10,600 nt of DNA from Dehalococcoidia bacterium (GCA_004377275.1 SOIC01000005.1:1-10600); one strand, 5' to 3'; counted from the first letter of the stretch, positions 1-6,669 are shown. Program-made: numbers and translations. Notes: a model not told the origin generated them from the sequence alone.

Positions 1-2
1 AT

Positions 3-30
3 AGTATAAGGCTATTTGGCGATTTGTCAA
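3..30 (-). promoter_or_regulatory. Sigma-70-type promoter pointing out of the left edge
   Basis: On the minus strand, TTGACA (25-30) is followed after 16 bp by TATACT (3-8), an almost complete match to the -35/-10 consensus. It lies just after the rho stop codon and would drive a gene beyond the left edge. By analogy with Bacillus gene order (rho then rpmE) that gene may be rpmE, but it is not visible here. Confidence 0.6.
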
Positions 31-58
31 GTAGCGCACTGATAGCTTGGCGCGCTAC
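31..58 (-). other. Hairpin overlapping the rho stop codon
   Basis: GTAGCGC (31-37) and GCGCTAC (52-58) form a perfect 7-bp inverted repeat with a 14-nt loop. The rho stop codon (55-57) lies inside the stem. No U-run follows on the minus strand; the -35 box of the outgoing promoter follows instead. It is therefore not a standard intrinsic terminator, but it could protect the 3' end of the rho mRNA or be chance. Confidence 0.4.
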
Positions 59-1323
59 ATCTCCTTGGACAGGGTGGCAAGGAACTCAGCGTTGGATGAG
101 GTCTTGGCCAATCTCTCCAGAACTCGCTCAGTAGCCTCGGTGGGACTTTGGGAGTTGCCGGCTACCAGGTTCGCCATTCGGCGGAGCAGCCACACCTTTT
201 GCAGCGTTTGCTCCTTCAGCAGTAGCTCCTCACGGCGTGTGCCACTTCGCATGATGTCCATGGAGGGGAAGATGCGGCGCTCCGCGAGCTTGCGGTCGAG
301 ATGAATCTCCATATTCCCTGTCCCCTTGAACTCCTCATAGATAACCTCGTCCATTCGGCTCCCGGTATCGATGATGCAGGTAGCAATGATGGTTAGTGAG
401 CCTCCCTCCTCTGTGTTGCGGGCCGCGCCAAAGAAGCGCTTTGGGGGGTAGAGGGACACCGAGTCGATGCCACCGGAGAGGGTACGCCCGCTGGGGGGTA
501 AGGCGAGGTTGTAGGCGCGAGTGAGGCGGGTGATGCCATCGAGGAGGATCATCACGTCCTTCCCATTCTCCACCAGGCGCTTGGCTCGCTCCAGGGCTAA
601 CTCAGCTACCTTGGTGTGGTTCTCCACTGGCTCGTCGAAGGTGGAGCTGATAACCTCCCCCTTCACTGAGCGCTTCATATCAGTGACCTCCTCGGGGCGC
701 TCCCCGATGAGGCAGATCATGAGATGGATATCATTGTAGTTGGCAGAGGTGCCATTGGCGATGTGCTTGAGCAGCATGGTCTTCCCTGCCTTGGGTGGGG
801 AGACGATGAGCCCCCGCTGCCCGCGACCGATGGGAGCGATCAGGTTCAACAGGCGGGTGGCGAGATTGGCGGAGGTGGTTTCCAGGTTGATGAACTTGTC
901 GGGGAAGGTCGGGGTCAGGGAATTGAAATGGGGGCGATTCTTTATCTGCTCCGGGTCGATGCCGTTGACCGCCTCGATGCGCAACAGGCTGTAGTACTTC
1001 TCCCCGTTCTTGGGCAGCCTCATCTGACCGGTGATCGCATCGCCGGTTCGCAGCCCGAAGCGCCGAATCTGAGATTGGGAGACGTAAACGTCGCTGGCCC
1101 CGGGCCTGAGGTTGTCCTGGCGTAGAAAACCGTAACCTTCATCCATGATCTCTAGTACACCGCCGCCAAAGAGATTTCCCTGAAGCTCAGCGCTTGCCTG
1201 GAGAAGCCTCAAGACCAGATCATGCTTCTTCAGCGCGGTATAGCCGGAGATGCCGAGTTCCTTGGCTATTTCTAGTAGCTCCTCGCGCGTCTTCGATTCC
1301 AGTTCCGTAATACTGATGCTCAT
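55..1323 (-). CDS. rho: Transcription termination factor Rho
   Basis: This is the hexameric RNA-dependent ATPase/helicase that releases RNA polymerase at Rho-dependent terminators in the cytoplasm. The 422-residue protein is close to the usual length (about 420) and has no large insertion. Order of domains: Rho_N helical domain (about 5-45), cold-shock-type RNA-binding fold with the GYGFLR motif (63-68), then the RecA-like ATPase. The ATPase carries Walker A PPKAGKT (176-182), Walker B ending at Asp262 in VMILLDG, the Q-loop before PKRFFGAARN (294-303), and an arginine-finger region at GTRREE (361-366). Start: ATG 1323 gives the typical N-terminus and has a GAGGT-like ribosome site about 9 nt upstream. 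It is the last gene of the pyrG-tal-rho set, separated from tal by 149 bp of repeat sequence. It may have its own promoter there, but I could not identify one. Confidence 0.97.
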   Translation of the reverse strand: MSISITELESKTREELLEIAKELGISGYTALKKHDLVLRLLQASAELQGNLFGGGVLEIMDEGYGFLRQDNLRPGASDVYVSQSQIRRFGLRTGDAITGQMRLPKNGEKYYSLLRIEAVNGIDPEQIKNRPHFNSLTPTFPDKFINLETTSANLATRLLNLIAPIGRGQRGLIVSPPKAGKTMLLKHIANGTSANYNDIHLMICLIGERPEEVTDMKRSVKGEVISSTFDEPVENHTKVAELALERAKRLVENGKDVMILLDGITRLTRAYNLALPPSGRTLSGGIDSVSLYPPKRFFGAARNTEEGGSLTIIATCIIDTGSRMDEVIYEEFKGTGNMEIHLDRKLAERRIFPSMDIMRSGTRREELLLKEQTLQKVWLLRRMANLVAGNSQSPTEATERVLERLAKTSSNAEFLATLSKEM

Positions 1324-1360
1324 TTTCTCATTACCTCTCTCTTCTTCACTTTATCCCCTG

Positions 1361-1471
1361 GGATTGCTTCGTCCCCTGAGGCCGACAGGTCGGCCGACAC
1401 TTCGGGCCGGGTCGGTGTCCTCGCAATGACAATGAAAGCTCCGCTGTCCTTGAGGAGCGGCGCGAAGCAAT
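1361..1471. repeat. Compound REP-like palindromic element between rho and tal
   Basis: The tal-rho gap is mostly inverted repeats. ATTGCTTCG (1363-1371) is inverted at 1463-1471 (CGAAGCAAT). Inside is a perfect 7-bp stem with a 2-nt loop, GGCCGAC/GTCGGCC (1380-1395). CCTCGCAATGAC (1419-1430) and GAGGAGCG (1453-1460) resemble halves of the short repeat GTCATTGCGAGGAGCG...CGAAGCAATC that is scattered through many bacterial genomes, including Chloroflexota. I read it as two partial copies in opposite orientation, one interrupted by the GC-rich palindrome. It would be transcribed within a tal-rho mRNA and could form strong RNA hairpins upstream of rho. Confidence 0.7.
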
Positions 1472-1472
1472 G

Positions 1473-2123
1473 TCATTGTTTAATCACCTTCTTCCAGTCT
1501 TCCGCAAAGCGGGCGATGCCGATGTCGGTGAGGGGATGACGAATCATCTGCATCAGCACGCTGTAAGGGATGGTAGCAATGTGAGCCCCTGCCTTGGCCG
1601 CAGCGATTGGGTGAAGCGGGTGACGGAGGCTGGCGGCAATCACCTGGGTGGGAAGATTATAACGACTAAAGAGCTCTACCGCATCGGCAACCACCGCCAT
1701 CCCCTGATGACCGATATCATCGAGTCGCCCCACGAAGGGGCTGACATAGGTGGCTCCCACAAGTGCACCGAGAAGCGCCTGATTTGCGGAGAAGCAAAGG
1801 GTGAGGTTGGTCTTGATGTTCTCCCCAGAGAGCACACTTATTGCCTCCAACCCCGCCTCCGATACCGGTATCTTGACCACGATGTTCTCATGCCATGAGG
1901 AAAGCTCCCGTGCCTCTCGTTTCATCCCTTCGGCATCTAGGCTAAGCGCCTCTACGGAGATGGGGCCGGGAACAATGGAACATATCTCAAGGACCGCTGC
2001 CTTAAGGTCACCGGCCCCTTCCCTGGCAACCAGGGTGGGATTTGTGGTCACGCCACTGATGACCCCCAGCCTGGCAGCATGTCGGATGTGCTCTATGTTT
2101 GCCGTATCAAGAAAAATACGCAT
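1473..2123 (-). CDS. tal: Transaldolase, short (TalC/Fsa-like) subfamily
   Basis: A 216-residue class I aldolase-fold enzyme that probably transfers dihydroxyacetone units between sedoheptulose 7-phosphate and glyceraldehyde 3-phosphate in the non-oxidative pentose phosphate pathway. Seen: N-terminal FLDTANI (4-10) with Asp6, GVTTNPTL (24-31), the Schiff-base Lys84 in VVKIP, NLTLCFS (106-112) and SPFVGRLDDIG (128-138). Annotators often name this family fructose-6-phosphate aldolase (fsa). Two positions argue for transaldolase instead: Glu58 stands where E. coli FSA has Gln59, and Phe130 stands where FSA has Tyr131 (the reverse Phe-to-Tyr change gives transaldolase FSA activity). The ATG at 2123 lacks a well-spaced Shine-Dalgarno (GGGAG lies about 15 nt away). 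Its start is 50 bp from the pyrG stop, so it is probably co-transcribed with pyrG. Confidence 0.93.
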   Translation of the reverse strand: MRIFLDTANIEHIRHAARLGVISGVTTNPTLVAREGAGDLKAAVLEICSIVPGPISVEALSLDAEGMKREARELSSWHENIVVKIPVSEAGLEAISVLSGENIKTNLTLCFSANQALLGALVGATYVSPFVGRLDDIGHQGMAVVADAVELFSRYNLPTQVIAASLRHPLHPIAAAKAGAHIATIPYSVLMQMIRHPLTDIGIARFAEDWKKVIKQ

Positions 2124-2151
2124 TTCTTAGATTCCAACTCCCTATAACTAA

Positions 2152-2163
2152 CTCCCGCGGGAG
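2152..2163. other. 12-bp perfect palindrome between pyrG and tal
   Basis: CTCCCGCGGGAG is a perfect palindrome 10 bp past the pyrG stop codon. It is too short of loop and lacks a following U-run, so it is not a credible intrinsic terminator. It could be a protein-binding site or a small processing hairpin between pyrG and tal. Confidence 0.35.
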
Positions 2164-2173
2164 GAAGGGGAAA

Positions 2174-3802
2174 TTATACAAGGGGCAAGGTGGGCTGAGC
2201 CCCCTCGCGGAGCACCCCTTTGGCGACCCCAACGAAATCGCGGAACAGGGGGTGAGCACGGTTGGGACGCGACCGGAATTCAGGGTGAAACTGGCACCCC
2301 ACCATAAAGGGGTGGTCCCGAAGCTCGCCGATCTCCACCAACCTCCCCTCCGGGGAGAGACCGCTGAAAACCATGCCTGCGCCCTCCAATGTCTCCCGAA
2401 AATCATTATTGAACTCGAAGCGATGGCGATGGCGCTCATAGACCACCTGCTCCCCGTAGGCTGAAGCGGCTCTGGTCCCGGTTACCAGATGACATGGATA
2501 GCCGCCCAACCGCATTGTTCCTCCCTTTCCCGACGCCTGGCGCTGCTCCGGAAGCAGGTCGATCACCGGATAGGGGGTCTTCAGGTCAAACTCGGTAGAA
2601 TTGGGCTCAGGGGAGCCCAGCACATACCGGGCATACTCAATAATCATAACGTGCATACCCAGGCATAGTCCCAGGTAAGGGATTTTATTCTCCCGGGCAT
2701 ATCTGGCGGCGGTCACCATCCCCTCAATGCCTCGAACGCCGAAGCCGCCGGGGACCACAATCCCTTGAACGGAGCGCAGCAGGCTATCGCCATCTCTCTC
2801 CAGATCCTCTGAGTGAATCCAACGGATCTCCACATCTCTGTCATGATAGACCGCGGCGTGTCGCAGCGCCTCCTTAACTGAGATGTAGGAATCGCGTAGC
2901 TCCACGTATTTGCCAACAATGGCGATAGAGACCGATTCCTTGGGCTCTTTCATCTGCGCTACAAGACGTCGCCACTCGCTGAGGTCCACGCTTATGTTGG
3001 GAAGATCAAGCATCTCCACAATGAGTTGCCCCAAGCCCGCTTCCTCCAGAATGAGGGGGGTCTCATAGATTACAGGCAGGGTGAGCAGGGGCATCACGGC
3101 CTGCGGGTCGACATCGCAGAAAAGGGCGATCTTGCGCCTGATTTCGTCGGTGATTGGCTGATCGCTGCGGCATACAATAACATCTGGCTGGATACCGATG
3201 CGCCTGAGCTCATTAACGCTGTGCTGGGTGGGCTTGGTCTTCAGCTCTCCTGTGGAGGTTAGGTAAGGAAGAAGGGTGACATGAACATAAAGGACATTCT
3301 CCCGCCCTACCTGGCTCCTCATCTGGCGGATTGCTTCAAGGAAGGGGAGTCCCTCGATATCGCCCACCGTGCCCCCCACCTCGACAATAACCACGCTCGC
3401 CTCGCTCTCCCTGGCCACCTCGCTGAAACGACGCTTTATCTCATTGGTAACGTGAGGTACCACCTGAATGGTGCCGCCCAGAAAATCACCCCGCCTCTCC
3501 TGGGCGATGATCGAGCTATAAATCTGCCCCGTGGTCACGCTGGAGGAGGCGGTAAGGTCTATATCGATGAAGCGTTCGTAGTGACCTAAGTCGAGGTCGG
3601 TTTCCTCACCATCCTGAGTAACGAAGACCTCCCCATGCTGATATGGAGACATCGTCCCCGGATCAACATTAATGTAGGGGTCCAGCTTTTGAACGGAGAC
3701 CGAGATGTTGCGGCTCTTCAAGATCCTACCTATGGAGGCGACAGCGATGCCCTTCCCCACCGAGCTAACAACGCCGCCGGTCACAAAGATATACTTCGTC
3801 AT
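2174..3802 (-). CDS. pyrG: CTP synthase (glutamine-hydrolysing)
   Basis: Makes CTP from UTP, ATP and glutamine, the last step of de novo cytidine nucleotide synthesis. The 542-residue protein has the full two-domain layout. The amidoligase domain (about 1-265) has MTKYIFVTGG at the start, P-loop SVGKG (14-18), and QKLDPYINVDPG (38-49). The class I glutamine amidotransferase domain (about 290-530) has GGFG (352-355), nucleophile Cys380 in GLCLGM, and His506 and Glu508 in FHPEF. Start: ATG 3802 matches the family N-terminus. A GTG 30 bp upstream stays in frame but lacks a ribosome site and would add an unconserved tail. Odd point: the residue four after the catalytic Cys is His384 (codon CAC), where class I amidotransferases nearly always have Gln. 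Transcribed from a consensus promoter at 3929-3957 with a leader of about 120 nt. Confidence 0.97.
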   Translation of the reverse strand: MTKYIFVTGGVVSSVGKGIAVASIGRILKSRNISVSVQKLDPYINVDPGTMSPYQHGEVFVTQDGEETDLDLGHYERFIDIDLTASSSVTTGQIYSSIIAQERRGDFLGGTIQVVPHVTNEIKRRFSEVARESEASVVIVEVGGTVGDIEGLPFLEAIRQMRSQVGRENVLYVHVTLLPYLTSTGELKTKPTQHSVNELRRIGIQPDVIVCRSDQPITDEIRRKIALFCDVDPQAVMPLLTLPVIYETPLILEEAGLGQLIVEMLDLPNISVDLSEWRRLVAQMKEPKESVSIAIVGKYVELRDSYISVKEALRHAAVYHDRDVEIRWIHSEDLERDGDSLLRSVQGIVVPGGFGVRGIEGMVTAARYARENKIPYLGLCLGMHVMIIEYARYVLGSPEPNSTEFDLKTPYPVIDLLPEQRQASGKGGTMRLGGYPCHLVTGTRAASAYGEQVVYERHRHRFEFNNDFRETLEGAGMVFSGLSPEGRLVEIGELRDHPFMVGCQFHPEFRSRPNRAHPLFRDFVGVAKGVLREGAQPTLPLV

Positions 3803-3897
3803 CCCTTTTGGTTCCTTATGGGGAAAGGACACTTAGCTTATTGCAAGAGAGCTTACCTTCTCGTGGTATCTAAATTACACAGGGGTAACAATCTTCA

Positions 3898-3918
3898 GAG
3901 GACTAGAGGTCTATCCTC
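3898..3918 (-). promoter_or_regulatory. Hairpin at the very 5' end of the pyrG mRNA
   Basis: GAGGA (3898-3902) and TCCTC (3914-3918) form a 5-bp stem, with TAG/CTA pairing inside around an AGGT loop. It starts only a few nucleotides after the predicted transcription start (about 3922 on the minus strand). A stem this close to the 5' end may stabilise the mRNA. It does not resemble the pppGGGC start used for CTP-sensing attenuation in Bacillus pyrG, and no terminator hairpin is evident in the leader. Confidence 0.35.
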
Positions 3919-3928
3919 AAATTAATAT

Positions 3929-3957
3929 ATTATAAGGCTTCACCTCGATAATGTCAA
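3929..3957 (-). promoter_or_regulatory. Perfect-consensus sigma-70 promoter for pyrG-tal(-rho)
   Basis: On the minus strand TTGACA (3952-3957) and TATAAT (3929-3934) match the consensus at all twelve positions, with the optimal 17-bp spacer. The predicted start is near 3922, giving a leader of about 120 nt before the pyrG ATG at 3802. It lies back to back with the tyrA promoter, 31 bp between the two -35 boxes. Confidence 0.88.
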
Positions 3958-3988
3958 GCCCATTTTTCGTCCTTTTCGCCCGTTTGAT

Positions 3989-4016
3989 TTGTCATCAGGT
4001 AGAACTGTGTTATAAT
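3989..4016 (+). promoter_or_regulatory. Sigma-70 promoter for tyrA-aroA
   Basis: TTGTCA (3989-3994, 5 of 6 consensus) is followed after 16 bp by a perfect TATAAT (4011-4016). Transcription would begin near 4023, leaving a leader of about 29 nt with AGAGGTG (4038-4044) as ribosome site 7 nt before the tyrA ATG. No leader peptide or attenuator fits in so short a leader. Confidence 0.8.
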
Positions 4017-4051
4017 GTGCTGGCTCTGGTGCAGATTAGAGGTGTGGTGCA

Positions 4052-4924
4052 ATGAGGATCGCCATTATCGGATTGGGGTTAATCGGGGGGTCGATGGGCT
4101 TAGCACTCAGGAGGGCGGAGGAGGGTTTTGAAGTGGTAGGTTTCGCTCGCCGGCCTGAGGTCGCATCCCGGGCGCTTGAGCTTGGGGCGGTGGACCGCAC
4201 TGAGGGAAGTTTGATTTCCGCAGTGAAGGGTGTTGATGTGGTCCTTATGGCTACCCCAGCGATGGCGATGAAGGAGATACTGGCCGAGATCGGTGGGAGC
4301 ATCCGCGAGGGCTCCATCGTCACCGATACGGCGAGCACCAAGGACAAAGTTATGGTTTGGGCGGAGGAGACTTTGCCCCCATCGGTGAGCTTCATCGGGG
4401 GGCATCCCATGGCGGGCAAGGAGACCTCGGGGATTGAGGCCGCCGATGGTGATCTCTTTCAGGGCTGCACCTATTGCCTGATCGCGGGGAGCGGTGCTGC
4501 CAAAGAGGCACGCGATACGGTTGCGGGGCTGGTAAGGCAGATCGGGGCAAACCCCCTCTTTATCGATGCCTCAGAGCACGACAGCTTGGTCGCCGGCATC
4601 AGCCATCTTCCCCTACTCATCTCGGTTGCCCTTATCGCGGCGACCACAAAAAGTCCCTCGTGGCCCGAGATGGCAAGGCTTGCCGCATCAGGGTTTCGCG
4701 ACCTTACGCGATTAGCATCGGGGGACCCTCGGATGAGTCGGGACATCTGCCTCACTAACAGGGATCCCATCCTTCACTGGATCGATGATTATATTGAGGA
4801 AATGAGGGCACTGCGCTGCCTGGTAAGCGAGGGCGGCGTAAAGGGCGATGGTGGGGAGAGCGAGAAGCTGGAGGAGGCCTTTATACGGGCGCGGGAGGAA
4901 CGAGAGGGTTGGCTGCGAATATAG
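4052..4924 (+). CDS. tyrA: Prephenate dehydrogenase
   Basis: Oxidatively decarboxylates prephenate to 4-hydroxyphenylpyruvate with NAD(P)+, the committed step to tyrosine. The 290-residue protein has an N-terminal Rossmann fold with GLGLIGG (7-13), TDTASTK (91-97, Ser95 being the expected substrate-contacting Ser), GGHPMAGKETSGIEAA (116-131) with the catalytic His118, and AGISHLP (181-187) with His185 in the C-terminal helical domain. FRDLTRLASGDPRM later supplies the substrate-binding arginine region. There is no fused chorismate mutase and no ACT domain, so it is a stand-alone enzyme, probably without built-in tyrosine feedback control through ACT. The ATG at 4052 has a good Shine-Dalgarno (AGAGGTG, 7-nt spacing). 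aroA follows after 13 bp, making a two-gene aromatic operon. A cyclohexadienyl or arogenate dehydrogenase is an alternative that sequence reading cannot exclude. Confidence 0.94.
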   Translation: MRIAIIGLGLIGGSMGLALRRAEEGFEVVGFARRPEVASRALELGAVDRTEGSLISAVKGVDVVLMATPAMAMKEILAEIGGSIREGSIVTDTASTKDKVMVWAEETLPPSVSFIGGHPMAGKETSGIEAADGDLFQGCTYCLIAGSGAAKEARDTVAGLVRQIGANPLFIDASEHDSLVAGISHLPLLISVALIAATTKSPSWPEMARLAASGFRDLTRLASGDPRMSRDICLTNRDPILHWIDDYIEEMRALRCLVSEGGVKGDGGESEKLEEAFIRAREEREGWLRI

Positions 4925-4937
4925 GGATGGGTTTATT

Positions 4938-6227
4938 ATGAAGCGGCGGGTAAAGGGTTGCTCAATTCTCAGGGGCGAGATCACACCACCGGGAGATAAG
5001 TCAATATCCCATCGCGTCCTTATCCTGAACAGCATAGCTAGGGGGAAGGCGAGAATCGAGAATCTCGCTCTGGGCGATGACGTCTACGCCACGATGTCCT
5101 GTTTAAGGGCTTTGGGGGTGGAGATTACCGAGGAAGGAGGCACGCTCATCGTATCCGGGGTGGGCAGAACAGGCTTCAGGGAACCCAGCGATGTGCTCCA
5201 AGCTGGCAACAGTGGCACCACGATGCGCCTTCTGGCGGGGTTACTCGCCGCTCAGCCCTTCCTCTCCGTAATTACCGGGGATGAATCGCTGCGCGCTCGG
5301 CCGATGGATCGTTTGATCCGTCCCCTGCGCTTAATGGGAGCGGAGATCTGGGGGCGGGGGAGTGATTCCCTGGCCCCGCTAGCGATCAAAGGGAATAAAC
5401 TCAAGGGCATAGACTATCGCCTCCCGGTGGCGAGCGCCCAGATAAAGTCGGCGATCCTCATTGCAGCCCTCTTTGCCAAGGGGAATACCAGTGTTGTGGA
5501 GCCGGCGCCTTCACGGGATCACACCGAGCGCATCTTGATGGCCATGGGGGTCAAGCTCCAGCGTGAGGGCACCAGGATCAAGCTTATCCCCGCTGTCCCC
5601 AGTGCAGCTATCGATGTTCGCGTCCCTGGGGATATAAGCGCTGCTGCCTGCTGGCTCGTTGCCGGAGCGATTCACCCCAACGCCCAGATAAAAGTCATAA
5701 ATACAGGGATAAACCCGACAAGGAGCGGGATCATCGATGTCCTTATCCAGATGGGTGCCAAGCTCGGGGTGGAGCGGGTGCGAAGGGAGAGCGGCGAGCT
5801 CATGGCCGACCTGGCGATCGAATCCAGTGACCTGGTAGCGACGCAAATTGGGGGAAGCCTCATCCCCAGGCTTATAGATGAGATCCCGCTTATTGCCCTA
5901 GCTGGCTCCTTTGCCCGCGGGACGACCACCATCGTAGACGCTCAGGAGCTCAGGATCAAGGAGTCGGATAGGATCGCGACAACGGTGAGGGAGCTATCGA
6001 GGCTTGGGGTGGATATAGAAGAGATGCCCGATGGCATGGTTATTCACGGGGGTGGGGGGCTCGCCGGTGGAGAGTGCGCGAGCCACTGTGATCATCGTTT
6101 GGCAATGACCCTGGGCATTGCGGCGCTGGTGGCTGAAGGGGAAACGGTGATCAATAATGCTGAGGTGGTAGCTATGTCCTATCCCAACTTCTGGCAGGAC
6201 CTGGAGAGGCTCACCAGTGCAGATTAG
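4938..6227 (+). CDS. aroA: 3-phosphoshikimate 1-carboxyvinyltransferase (EPSP synthase)
   Basis: Transfers the enolpyruvyl group of PEP to shikimate 3-phosphate, the sixth step of the shikimate pathway. The 429 residues are typical of the family. Visible: PPGDKSISHR (17-26) with the PEP/S3P-binding Lys21 and Arg26, LQAGNSGTTMR (87-97), RPMDRLIRPL (121-130), SAQIKSAIL (166-174) with Gln168, the catalytic Asp314 in LIDEIPLIAL, RIKESDR (339-345) with Glu342, and CDHRLAM (384-390) with Arg387. The position equivalent to E. coli Gly96 is Gly93, the glyphosate-sensitive state in class I enzymes. An upstream in-frame GTG at 4848 lies inside tyrA and is not the start; ATG 4938 gives the standard N-terminus. 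The ribosome site is weak (AGGGATGGG), so translation may be coupled to tyrA 13 bp upstream. Confidence 0.97.
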   Translation: MKRRVKGCSILRGEITPPGDKSISHRVLILNSIARGKARIENLALGDDVYATMSCLRALGVEITEEGGTLIVSGVGRTGFREPSDVLQAGNSGTTMRLLAGLLAAQPFLSVITGDESLRARPMDRLIRPLRLMGAEIWGRGSDSLAPLAIKGNKLKGIDYRLPVASAQIKSAILIAALFAKGNTSVVEPAPSRDHTERILMAMGVKLQREGTRIKLIPAVPSAAIDVRVPGDISAAACWLVAGAIHPNAQIKVINTGINPTRSGIIDVLIQMGAKLGVERVRRESGELMADLAIESSDLVATQIGGSLIPRLIDEIPLIALAGSFARGTTTIVDAQELRIKESDRIATTVRELSRLGVDIEEMPDGMVIHGGGGLAGGECASHCDHRLAMTLGIAALVAEGETVINNAEVVAMSYPNFWQDLERLTSAD

Positions 6228-6252
6228 CAGGAGTGTTCAACTGTCACCACGA

Positions 6253-6321
6253 CTATCACTTCACTGTCACCCTGAGCGAAGCGAAGGGTCTGGAGATTCT
6301 TCGCTTCATTCGCAGTGATAG
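6253..6321. repeat. 69-bp MITE/REP-like inverted-repeat element
   Basis: The element is bounded by CTATCACT (6253-6260) and AGTGATAG (6314-6321), a perfect 8-bp terminal inverted repeat. An inner stem is made by GAAGCGAA (6278-6285) and TTCGCTTC (6300-6307). The core CACCCTGAGCGAAGCGAAGG is a widespread bacterial intergenic repeat motif. It lies 25 bp after the aroA stop, codes for nothing, and could act as a 3' RNA stem for the tyrA-aroA transcript or separate it from remA-gmk. Confidence 0.7.
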
Positions 6322-6365
6322 CAGGGCTGAAAGCTCGAGTGAGAGGTGGATTGCTATAGAATTTA

Positions 6366-6400
6366 ATTGAAAGGGGGTAAATATATTGAAAGGGGGTAAA
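6366..6400 (+). repeat. Tandem 16-bp direct repeat in front of remA
   Basis: ATTGAAAGGGGGTAAA occurs exactly twice (6366-6381 and 6385-6400) with a 3-bp spacer and period of 19 bp, ending 15 bp before the remA ATG. Each copy carries a purine-rich GGGGGT that could pair with 16S rRNA. The second copy contains an in-frame TTG at 6386. It could be an operator, or a duplicated ribosome-binding region. Confidence 0.7.
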
Positions 6401-6415
6401 GATAAAAGGAGGAAC

Positions 6416-6667
6416 ATGACTATAGAGCTAATTCATGTGGGTTTTGGCAATGTCCTGGCAATAAATAGGGTGATCGCCATAGCACCCCCGAACTCAGCTC
6501 CCACCAAGCGCATGGCTCAGGAGGGCAAGAGCACAGGGATGCTCATTGACCTGACCAACGGCAGAAGGACAAAAGCGGTGCTCGTTATGGACAGCGGCCA
6601 TATTGTGCTGGCAGCCATCGCTCCGGAGACCATCGCGGGCAGGCTGACGGTGACTCGGGAGGGTTAG
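6416..6667 (+). CDS. remA: RemA-like DNA-binding regulator (DUF370 family)
   Basis: An 83-residue member of the DUF370/RemA family. The Bacillus subtilis protein is a multimeric DNA-binding activator of biofilm matrix and osmoprotection genes; the role here is unknown. Family features seen: IHVGFGNVLAINRVIAI (6-22), SAPTKRMAQEGKSTGMLIDLTNGRRTKAVLVMD (27-59) with the basic Lys31-Arg32 and GRRT segment, and HIVLAAIAPETIAGRL (62-77). Start: ATG 6416 gives the usual N-terminus. AAGGAGG (6406-6412) is a strong ribosome site but only 3 nt away, whereas an in-frame TTG at 6386 has GGGGGT at a better 7-nt spacing and would add ten basic residues. Comparison with the family favours ATG. gmk follows 2 bp later, the same remA-gmk pairing seen in many Firmicutes and Chloroflexota. 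No promoter is obvious. Confidence 0.9.
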   Translation: MTIELIHVGFGNVLAINRVIAIAPPNSAPTKRMAQEGKSTGMLIDLTNGRRTKAVLVMDSGHIVLAAIAPETIAGRLTVTREG

Positions 6668-6669
6668 GC

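Noticed and set aside
724..1125. A 133-codon plus-strand frame inside rho
   Set aside because: It is antisense to strongly conserved Rho coding sequence, with no ribosome site or recognisable protein pattern.
1361..1487. A CRISPR-like array between tal and rho
   Set aside because: The repeats are inverted, imperfect and not evenly spaced, and no cas genes are present. They fit REP-type intergenic repeats.
4848..4937. An N-terminal extension of aroA starting at 4848 inside tyrA
   Set aside because: It overlaps conserved tyrA sequence in another frame. The family N-terminus begins at ATG 4938.
4029..6227. The 11-mer GTGCAGATTAG just before tyrA (4029-4039) and at the aroA stop (6217-6227), as if flanking a transferred unit
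   Set aside because: By rough estimate about a dozen chance 11-mer pairs are expected in a window this size. The second copy is partly coding, and no other sign of mobility surrounds the pair.
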